Origin: Bacteriovorax stolpii
Lineage (GTDB): Bacteria > Bdellovibrionota > Bacteriovoracia > Bacteriovoracales > Bacteriovoracaceae
Length of the DNA stretch: 10,617 nt
Reading direction: 5' to 3'
Assembly: GCA_945890905.1 (NCBI GenBank)
Contig: CAMDDI010000109.1
Span: 1 to 10,617, forward strand
The notes under the pieces are model-generated. The model did no database searches. It was not told the origin of the DNA and was given only the letters and a program-made list of their open reading frames with translations. Positions 1 to 4,799 of this stretch are shown here, in pieces. How positions within the stretch are numbered: position 1 is the first letter of the stretch; every line of letters begins with the position of its first letter. The translations under genes were made by a program, and so were the position numbers.

Positions 1-656
1 CTGGTGATTAACCACAGAGCGCCAAAAATCAAAGGCTGATGAAAGAGATATATTCGAAGTGAATTTTTACCTAAAACTTCTAAAACTTTGGGAGCTTGAA
101 ATGCTTGGAGTTGATTGACTTTTGACAAGTAGGGTCCAATAAGTATTCCTGAAAGGATGGCCCAAAACCAAGGATAAATTGGGATAAAATCCATAGAATG
201 CTTCTGCAAAATGGATGAAACCCATTTGATATCAAAACCTAGTCCATATTGACTTACCAAAATGACCATTAAAATTATTCCCGCCATTTTTCGGTGATTC
301 ACAAAGAGTGCACCTAAAAAAGATCCAACACAGATGCAGTGAAGTGTACCAAAGTAAATCCATTGAGTCGGAAAGGCGTAATAGGTAACTAAGCTGATGA
401 TGGCCGCGCAGGCCCCAATTTTAAGACAGCGCCGCGTGAGCTTCTTCCATTGGATACTTCCCTTATGTGTATAGTTAAGAGAAATACCCACACAAAAAAG
501 AAAAGTGAAAGCTATGACTCTGGGGAATGCAAACCAAAATCCGTTAGAAAAATCCCAAGCTACCAGGTGAAAATTCTTAAGGTCATAGGCCGTATGGAAA
601 ATGATCATCCATAAAACGGCCATACCACGAATTGCGTCCAGAAAACCACTTCTCAC
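1..656 (-). CDS. DUF1624 (HGSNAT-catalytic-like) membrane acetyltransferase, C-terminus cut by window edge
   Basis: An open frame of 218 codons runs off the left edge without a stop. It begins MRSGFLDAIRGMAVLWMIIF followed by HTAYDL, the N-terminal signature of the DUF1624 / heparan-alpha-glucosaminide N-acetyltransferase catalytic family (LDxxRG, then a His about 12 residues later and a DL pair). About seven hydrophobic segments are visible. The last readable part, LGKNSLRIYLFHQPLIFG, matches the family's C-terminal helix, so probably only a few residues are missing. Family members are integral membrane proteins thought to move acyl groups across the membrane onto sugars; the substrate here is unknown. 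The start is taken as GTG at 656-654 because it overlaps the upstream kinase stop (GTGA), implying translational coupling in one transcript. A general acyltransferase-3 relative is the main alternative. Confidence 0.85.
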   Translation of the reverse strand, partial: MRSGFLDAIRGMAVLWMIIFHTAYDLKNFHLVAWDFSNGFWFAFPRVIAFTFLFCVGISLNYTHKGSIQWKKLTRRCLKIGACAAIISLVTYYAFPTQWIYFGTLHCICVGSFLGALFVNHRKMAGIILMVILVSQYGLGFDIKWVSSILQKHSMDFIPIYPWFWAILSGILIGPYLSKVNQLQAFQAPKVLEVLGKNSLRIYLFHQPLIFGALWLIT

Positions 657-1279
657 TTCCCCTCCGGAAAATAAACAAAAAGGGGACCATTATTATGAAT
701 AACAACCTCGCCATATGCTTCATTGGAGAGTCCATAGCTTGAAAGGGGAGCGAGTTTGGTTTCTTTATAGATAGGGTAGCGGCACTCCCCTTTTAGAGAT
801 ACTCGAGAGTTTTCCACGCAACCAATGGAGAAGGTTCCTTGATAACTAAAACGCCATTCACCAGAACCCAAGAGATGCATTCCTACTTTTCCGTCTGGTC
901 TATACATGATGGCCAATGATTCAGGAAAATGACCAAGGTATTTGAGAATTTCCCCCATATTAAATAATTCATGATCCAAACGTCCACCTAAGAATCCCCA
1001 GAAATGCAGTTCATAGAGCAGCTGGTTTTTAAAAAGTGAGAGGGCCAGACTCAAATCAGAACTGTCCTTTGAAACAGGGTGCTTAAATTCATGTGTTGAA
1101 ATAACTTTACCATCAAAAGAATCTGCGTCCCCGACCCAAATATCCATGCGGTCTACAAAATTTGCTCCCCCATCGACACCTAGAATTGAATGGGATAAAA
1201 GATGTGTTGGAACACGGGGACCTAATGGGCCCACAATTGTCCAGAGATGTTGGTGTTTATAAGGCAGCGGTAGATTCAT
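653..1279 (-). CDS. thiN: Thiamine pyrophosphokinase
   Basis: This 208-residue protein has the usual bacterial TPK length and its motifs in order: VDGGAN at 35-40, VGDADS at 49-54 (Asp pair for Mg/ATP), KDSSD at 71-75 (the family's TD element), GGRLDHE at 98-104 and GLSNE at 183-187 in the C-terminal thiamine-binding domain. By family knowledge it transfers pyrophosphate from ATP to thiamine, giving thiamine diphosphate (EC 2.7.6.2) in the cytoplasm. The ATG at 1279 leaves the correct space before the first motif, but no strong Shine-Dalgarno sequence precedes it. Its stop overlaps the next gene by four bases. No TPP riboswitch can fit, since only about 45 bases separate it from the divergent plus-strand gene. 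The motifs are intact and it should be active on salvaged thiamine. Confidence 0.9.
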   Translation of the reverse strand: MNLPLPYKHQHLWTIVGPLGPRVPTHLLSHSILGVDGGANFVDRMDIWVGDADSFDGKVISTHEFKHPVSKDSSDLSLALSLFKNQLLYELHFWGFLGGRLDHELFNMGEILKYLGHFPESLAIMYRPDGKVGMHLLGSGEWRFSYQGTFSIGCVENSRVSLKGECRYPIYKETKLAPLSSYGLSNEAYGEVVIHNNGPLFVYFPEGK

Positions 1280-1325
1280 CTGGATTATGTTAGCTGTGAT
1301 TGAGTCTAATTCCTAGGGAGTTGTG

Positions 1326-1982
1326 ATGGTTGAGATAAAATCTGTACGGGCAAAAAAACTTTTAGAAAATCTTAAATTTGTTTTGACCACTCCAGTTTCA
1401 GGGATGCGAAAGTACCCAAGCGAGCAATTTAAAGTTCAAGTACTCTTAGAGTGGGATCAAAAAAACGTCAAAAATTTGTCGTTTTTTGGAGAGTTGGAAG
1501 ATTTTGAAAAAATTATTTTAGAATCGATGGCCCATCTTTTGGTGGGAAAAAATGCGACTCTTTTAGAGACTCTTTCAGCACGGGAGTGTGAAGCTTTTTT
1601 AAGAGATAGAAACTCTGAACTGGCCCTCGCTGGAATGTCAGAAAATATTGAGAAACAGTTCAAGAGCTTCTTTTTATGGCTACGTAGCTGGCCTGCTTAT
1701 GTGGAAGGTCATGTGTATCGTTTCTCCTCTGAGAAGGGTCCCTTTAAAACATATAAATTAGTGGATAAAATCAAAGAGCTTAAGGCTTTTTTAAACTCTC
1801 CAGAAATCCTTACACTCTATGGAAATTATGCCCGTCCTGAGTTGATGGATGTAGAAGATTTAACAGTCTATATTCAGGCCCCTTATGAATCATCTGAAGA
1901 GAAAAGTTTGTTCGAAGAACTTCATGTATTAGGCGTAGAAGCCTTCCAAGAAGAAAATTTAAACTTCATTCCTGAGGTCTAG
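1326..1982 (+). CDS. Uncharacterised protein, 218 residues
   Basis: I do not recognise this protein. It is charged and probably soluble and cytoplasmic, with no signal peptide or membrane segment. The first half (about residues 1-115) has a spacing of hydrophobic and helical positions around FFGELEDFEKIILESMAHLL, followed by GKNATLLETLS, that faintly recalls NifU/SufE-type scaffold domains. It has only one cysteine, so a canonical Fe-S scaffold role is unlikely. The second half is mixed alpha/beta and acidic at the C-terminus. ATG at 1326 is preferred over the in-frame GTG at 1323 because a GGGAG ribosome-binding site at 1316-1320 then has five bases of spacing rather than two. It is transcribed divergently from the thiamine pyrophosphokinase gene with about 45 bases between them. 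No promoter or terminator is clear. Confidence 0.8.
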   Translation: MVEIKSVRAKKLLENLKFVLTTPVSGMRKYPSEQFKVQVLLEWDQKNVKNLSFFGELEDFEKIILESMAHLLVGKNATLLETLSARECEAFLRDRNSELALAGMSENIEKQFKSFFLWLRSWPAYVEGHVYRFSSEKGPFKTYKLVDKIKELKAFLNSPEILTLYGNYARPELMDVEDLTVYIQAPYESSEEKSLFEELHVLGVEAFQEENLNFIPEV

Positions 1983-2045
1983 AAAAAAATGTGTTTGATT
2001 TAGTGAATTTTTTATCGCTACAATAGGCTGAGTAATACACACGTA

Positions 2046-2051
2046 TATAAT
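2046..2051 (+). promoter_or_regulatory. -10 box of GNAT gene promoter
   Basis: A perfect TATAAT lies 11 bases before the ATG at 2063, in an AT-rich gap of 80 bases. No good -35 is seen at 16-18 bases upstream (ATAGGC is the best placed), so the promoter may be weak or activator-dependent. The implied 5' leader is very short. Confidence 0.4.
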
Positions 2052-2062
2052 TTGAGAGATAG

Positions 2063-2515
2063 ATGGAAGAAAATAAAGAACTTGTATTTAAAGAAGCTAA
2101 GAAAGAAGAAGAGGTCGTCAACCTTTCTAAGTTTGACATCCAGGCCTTTACTGATACCCAAGACTTTTCTTGGAACCTAGACAACATTAAGAAAGAAGTA
2201 AAAACAGGATGGAAACTCTATTCTGTTATGTCTGACGAGGAGATTGTCGCCGCTGTTCTTATGAAAAAAGATGCGGACACACTATTCACGAAAAACACTC
2301 CCATCAAAATGGCGTTCCAAGGTAATGGCTTTTCCCACAAGATTAAGAATTTTTACGAAGACGAAGCGAAGAGATTAAATATCCACCGTGTGATCAATTA
2401 TTGTCCCATGGATAATTTTCGCATGATTGCTCTTAATGAGAGTCATGGATATAAAAGAACCGGTAACGCTTTCGGCATCGCTAGTAACATTATCGAATGG
2501 GTAAAAGTTTTGTAG
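2063..2515 (+). CDS. Divergent GNAT-family N-acetyltransferase
   Basis: This 150-residue protein has the size and C-terminal half of a GNAT acyl-CoA acetyltransferase. Motif A is seen at 80-103, where Q86-x-x-G89-x-S91 fits the Q/RxxGxG/A pyrophosphate-binding loop and is followed by an amphipathic helix. Motif B is seen as NFRMIALNESHGYKRTG at about 118-134, the usual Asn...GF/Y pattern. The first 30 residues are very Lys/Glu-rich. The substrate cannot be told from sequence; it could be a protein, small molecule or antibiotic. It sits 54 bases before the lysine-rich H1-like/SWIB gene on the same strand, so a protein-lysine substrate is a reasonable guess but unproven. The ATG at 2063 is preceded by only a weak purine-rich GAGAGA. 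It is a distant family member, so confidence is moderate. Confidence 0.7.
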   Translation: MEENKELVFKEAKKEEEVVNLSKFDIQAFTDTQDFSWNLDNIKKEVKTGWKLYSVMSDEEIVAAVLMKKDADTLFTKNTPIKMAFQGNGFSHKIKNFYEDEAKRLNIHRVINYCPMDNFRMIALNESHGYKRTGNAFGIASNIIEWVKVL

Positions 2516-2534
2516 TTACCTTGTAATAACCAAA

Positions 2535-2549
2535 GGGAATTTAATTCCC
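2535..2549. promoter_or_regulatory. 15-base palindrome in leader of the SWIB gene (candidate operator)
   Basis: GGGAATTTAATTCCC is a perfect inverted repeat with 7-base arms around a central T. It lies between the GNAT stop (2515) and the SWIB ribosome-binding site (2560). A possible promoter, TTACCT at 2516-2521 and TTTAAT at 2540-2545 (18-base spacer), would place the palindrome over the -10 box, as expected of a repressor site. No T-tract follows, so it is not an intrinsic terminator. An RNA hairpin close to the ribosome-binding site is an alternative. Confidence 0.45.
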
Positions 2550-2569
2550 ATATTAGATCGGAGGACTCC

Positions 2570-3049
2570 ATGGCCAAGAAGACAAAGAAAGCTGCTCCTA
2601 AAAAAGCAACTGCTAAGAAAGCTACAGCTAAAGCTACTAAGAAAGCTGCTCCTAAAAAAGCAACTGCTAAGAAAGCTACGGCTAAAGCTGCTCCTAAAGC
2701 TACAGCTAAAAAAGCAACTGCTAAAACAGCTACAGTAAAAACTGCTGCTGCAAAGACAACAACTAAAAAAGTTGCTGCTCCTAAGAAGAAAACAGCTCGC
2801 ACTCCAAATGCTGCTTTCATGAAGCCTCTTAATCCTTCTAAAGAACTTGCTGAAATCGTTGGTGCATCTCCGATTCCTCGCACTGAAGTGATGAAGAAAG
2901 TATGGGCCTACATCAAGAAGAACAACCTTCAAGATGCTAAAAATCGTCGCGCAATCAATGGTGATGATAAGTTAAAAGCTGTTTTCGGCGGCAAAAAACA
3001 AGTGACTATGTTCGAAATGACAAAACTTGTTTCTAATCACCTTAAATAG
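2570..3049 (+). CDS. Histone H1-like Lys/Ala-rich protein with C-terminal SWIB domain
   Basis: This 159-residue protein has two parts. Residues 1-78 are an extremely basic, low-complexity tail built from KKAAPKKATAKKATAKA-type units: 27 of 78 residues are Lys and none is acidic, resembling the C-terminal tail of eukaryotic histone H1 and bacterial H1-like proteins. Residues about 82-158 form a SWIB/MDM2 domain (FMKPLNPSKELAEIVGAS, then PIPRTEVMKKVWAYIKKNNL and the GDDKLKAVFG segment). The tail should bind DNA non-specifically. SWIB domains mediate protein interactions in eukaryotic remodelling complexes, and in bacteria they occur in small proteins and topoisomerase fusions such as those of Chlamydia. 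A nucleoid-compaction role is inferred. The ATG at 2570 has an excellent GGAGG at 2560-2564 with five bases of spacing. A strong terminator follows, suggesting high expression. Confidence 0.92.
   Translation: MAKKTKKAAPKKATAKKATAKATKKAAPKKATAKKATAKAAPKATAKKATAKTATVKTAAAKTTTKKVAAPKKKTARTPNAAFMKPLNPSKELAEIVGASPIPRTEVMKKVWAYIKKNNLQDAKNRRAINGDDKLKAVFGGKKQVTMFEMTKLVSNHLK
2585..2689 (+). repeat. 54-base tandem duplication inside the H1-like tail
   Basis: Bases 2585-2635 recur at 2639-2689 with one mismatch (ACA versus ACG) over 51 bases, at a period of 54 bases (18 codons). The unit encodes KKAAPKKATAKKATAKA. Near-identity at the DNA level, including synonymous positions, points to a recent in-frame duplication, so tail length may vary between strains. 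Confidence 0.9.
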
Positions 3050-3077
3050 TCTCTAAGAAATTAGAATTTATTGAATG

Positions 3078-3106
3078 GGGCCGGTTTTAAACCGGCCCTT
3101 TTTTTT
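3078..3106 (+). terminator. Strong intrinsic terminator of the SWIB gene
   Basis: GGGCCGGTTT and AAACCGGCCC pair as ten-base arms around one T (3078-3098; seven G-C pairs at the base), followed directly by eight T at 3099-3106. It lies 29 bases after the SWIB stop. On the other strand the hairpin is not followed by a T-tract, so it is mainly a plus-strand terminator. It also insulates the unit from the convergent gene ending at 3115. Confidence 0.95.
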
Positions 3107-3114
3107 GATTGAAT

Positions 3115-3459
3115 TTAAAGAGTCACTTTGCAAACGAGAGCAAGACTTGCGTCACGGCCCAGGGCAAATTCAAAATGAGCGCGTGAACCAACAACCTTTA
3201 AGTCACTTGTTCTGAAGCTCTTAACCCCAGTAGAATTGGTCACTGTTCCGGCCATAGATTGGATTTGATTTTCATAACGGATCACACTGATTTGAACTGT
3301 GGCCAAGGCCAATTCCATTGTCTTTCCAGAATTTTCCATAATAAATAAATCTTGTGTCTCAGTTACTCTTCCTGCTTCAGTAACAGTGGCCGTACAAAGT
3401 ACGTCAGCAAATGAACTAAAAGATAATAAAAGTAGAGCTGCTGCCATGAAATTTTTCAT
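3115..3459 (-). CDS. Small exported protein of unknown function
   Basis: I do not recognise this 114-residue protein. It starts MKNFMAAALLLLSFSSFA, a clear Sec signal peptide with predicted cleavage after Ala18 (SFA/DV). The mature part is about 96 residues with alternating polar and hydrophobic residues, suggesting a beta-rich periplasmic fold. Its two cysteines, at 22 and 110, lie near the two ends of the mature chain and could form one disulfide. The start is well supported: GGAG at 3468-3465 with five bases before the ATG, plus a good promoter upstream. It ends only a few bases from the plus-strand terminator of the SWIB gene. It may be a periplasmic or secreted accessory protein; no enzymatic motif is seen. 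Confidence 0.8.
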   Translation of the reverse strand: MKNFMAAALLLLSFSSFADVLCTATVTEAGRVTETQDLFIMENSGKTMELALATVQISVIRYENQIQSMAGTVTNSTGVKSFRTSDLKVVGSRAHFEFALGRDASLALVCKVTL

Positions 3460-3491
3460 AATAACTCCGGTTTGGACGTTGAAGTGGTCGA

Positions 3492-3520
3492 AATATAGTT
3501 AATTATTTGGAGTCAGGCAA
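3492..3520 (-). promoter_or_regulatory. Sigma70-like promoter of the small exported protein gene
   Basis: Read on the minus strand, TTGCCT (3520-3515), a 17-base spacer and TATATT (3497-3492) give a near-consensus promoter. The predicted start is around 3485, leaving a leader of about 25 bases that contains the GGAG ribosome-binding site. Confidence 0.65.
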
Positions 3521-3531
3521 CCCAGCTGGGT
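3520..3531. promoter_or_regulatory. 12-base palindrome abutting the -35 box
   Basis: ACCCAGCTGGGT is perfectly self-complementary and touches the -35 element of the promoter for the gene at 3459. No T-tract follows on either strand, so it is not a standard terminator for the gene ending at 3547. A regulator-binding site is plausible, but chance is not excluded. Confidence 0.35.
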
Positions 3532-3546
3532 AGGAAATCAAGAGGT

Positions 3547-4686
3547 CTAGATTTTTCTAACTTCTTGATATCGCTGGATCTTGTCTTTAGTGAGTATCTC
3601 TGGGGCAAGGTCTGAACTCATCAAGTCCTGACAATGAACTGTAGGGTTGCCATGAGGAAAGGTATTTTGTCCTCCATAAAACTTCACGCACTGATTTGAG
3701 TAGTAATCAAGATACTCAGGGAAATTTGCCTTAAAGTGATTAAGGACTACCCTTTTTTTGGGTATATCGATGGAAGAGAAGATCTCATCCGGCAGGGGAT
3801 CAAGCTTAGTTTTAATCTGGGACAGTACAGCATCTCGTCTTTCTGACGATGACCCCAGTTCTTTGAGTTTACTCCAGGCAATATTAAAGAGTTCCCCCTT
3901 GGAGGGCCGCTCTAAAAGATAAATAGTATAGAAAAAATCAGATAGATTTTGGTTCTCTTTCATCTGGGCACGAAGAATTTGAAAACCCAATTCTCGATCT
4001 TGTCCTTTTTCTGGTCGATATAGTCTGCGCACGGCCTCTTTGTTTAAGGCCGGTAGACAATCTGGGTGAACAGTTTGATCAATTTTTTTGAGCAAATCTC
4101 CCTGGGAACCTAACCGGATATAATCAATTTCAAGTTTTCCCCATAAAGAATTCATGGCGAAGTCTTTTTGGCAGTAGAATTCACTCAGAGGACTTTTAAA
4201 GGCCACCTCTAGAAAGGTCCATGTAGAAAGAGGGGCGTCTGGAATTTGCGAAACTAGCTCAGAGAGTTTATAGGCCAAGTCCGCATCCTTAGAGTCTCTT
4301 TCCCAAAATTCTTTGAGCTCATTCCAGCAAGGTGTATTAGATTTTAAGCACTTTTTTAAATAGCGCAAACCTATTTCCTGACGCTTTAACTTAAAGACAT
4401 CATCGGCCGCAAGAGAGGGCCACTGATAGAGGGCTTCAGTTTGCTTAAAGTCTGATGGCCTAATTTCACTTCGATTTAGAACACTTTGAGCAAAAGTTTC
4501 ACCCATCTTTGAAACCATTGCCTTCCAAGATACTTGTCTCTCGGTGGGTCGAACATCCAGAGCATGTTTAAAGAATTCCTCGTAACTCTTCTCATTCACC
4601 AGAACTTCTAGGTCAGATAATGAATAGCTAGCTGCCCAGGAAGCTGAAGTGAGAAAAAGCACCATGAATAATAAGTGTTGGGCCAT
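3547..4686 (-). CDS. Exported helical protein of unknown function, 379 residues
   Basis: I do not recognise a family. The N-terminus MAQHLLFMVLFLTSASWA is a signal peptide with likely cleavage after Ala18 or Ala19, so the protein should be periplasmic or secreted. The mature region is predominantly helical, rich in Leu, Lys, Glu and Trp, with repeated helix-like blocks that could be an irregular TPR-like or all-alpha repeat fold; this is an impression, not a motif match. Six cysteines are present (KKC, TPC, YC, DC, QC and HC contexts), an even number compatible with disulfides. No catalytic signature is seen. The ATG at 4686 lacks a Shine-Dalgarno sequence but lies exactly where a strong promoter would start transcription. 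The next minus-strand gene begins 87 bases downstream with its own promoter. Confidence 0.8.
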   Translation of the reverse strand: MAQHLLFMVLFLTSASWAASYSLSDLEVLVNEKSYEEFFKHALDVRPTERQVSWKAMVSKMGETFAQSVLNRSEIRPSDFKQTEALYQWPSLAADDVFKLKRQEIGLRYLKKCLKSNTPCWNELKEFWERDSKDADLAYKLSELVSQIPDAPLSTWTFLEVAFKSPLSEFYCQKDFAMNSLWGKLEIDYIRLGSQGDLLKKIDQTVHPDCLPALNKEAVRRLYRPEKGQDRELGFQILRAQMKENQNLSDFFYTIYLLERPSKGELFNIAWSKLKELGSSSERRDAVLSQIKTKLDPLPDEIFSSIDIPKKRVVLNHFKANFPEYLDYYSNQCVKFYGGQNTFPHGNPTVHCQDLMSSDLAPEILTKDKIQRYQEVRKI

Positions 4687-4692
4687 GGAGAT

Positions 4693-4722
4693 ATTTTAGA
4701 ATTACCGAGGATCAGGCGTCAA
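4693..4722 (-). promoter_or_regulatory. Promoter of the 379-residue exported protein, probably leaderless
   Basis: On the minus strand, TTGACG (4722-4717), an 18-base spacer and TAAAAT (4698-4693) are followed after only six bases by the ATG at 4686. The expected transcription start is at or next to the A of the start codon, and there is no ribosome-binding site. Together these suggest a leaderless mRNA. Confidence 0.55.
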
Positions 4723-4733
4723 TTTTTGCTTAC

Positions 4734-4770
4734 GCAAATACTAGGCGGGATTGCAAATAAAAGGTAAAAT
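4734..4770 (+). promoter_or_regulatory. Upstream region of putA: repeated GCAAATA boxes and possible -10
   Basis: GCAAATA occurs at 4734-4740 and again at 4753-4759, 19 bases apart (about two helical turns). The first copy is the right half of an inverted repeat, TTTGC-TTAC-GCAAA (4725-4738). TAAAAT at 4765-4770 may be the putA -10, but the -35 position (TAGGCG) is poor, as expected of an activated promoter. The inverted repeat also adjoins the divergent promoter. Confidence 0.3.
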
Positions 4771-4799
4771 ATGGTGTTCAAAAATTTTGGAGGCCCCCA

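Noticed and set aside
1280..1325. Possible TPP riboswitch or other thiamine control upstream of the kinase gene.
   Set aside because: The gap is too short and no THI-box-like sequence is seen.
1983..2062. A- and T-runs after the 1326-1982 gene considered as a terminator.
   Set aside because: The arms are only A/T with no GC stem, so no credible intrinsic terminator.
2443..2932. Two long minus-strand open frames opposite the H1-like/SWIB gene, one reading as a very hydrophobic repeated membrane-like protein.
   Set aside because: They are mirror artefacts: antisense of Lys/Ala/Thr codons gives Phe/Leu/Ala/Val or Ser/Cys/Phe runs. The sense protein has a SWIB domain, a ribosome-binding site and a terminator.
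3520..3531. Palindrome as an intrinsic terminator for the gene ending at 3547.
   Set aside because: No T-tract follows on the minus strand; kept only as a possible operator.
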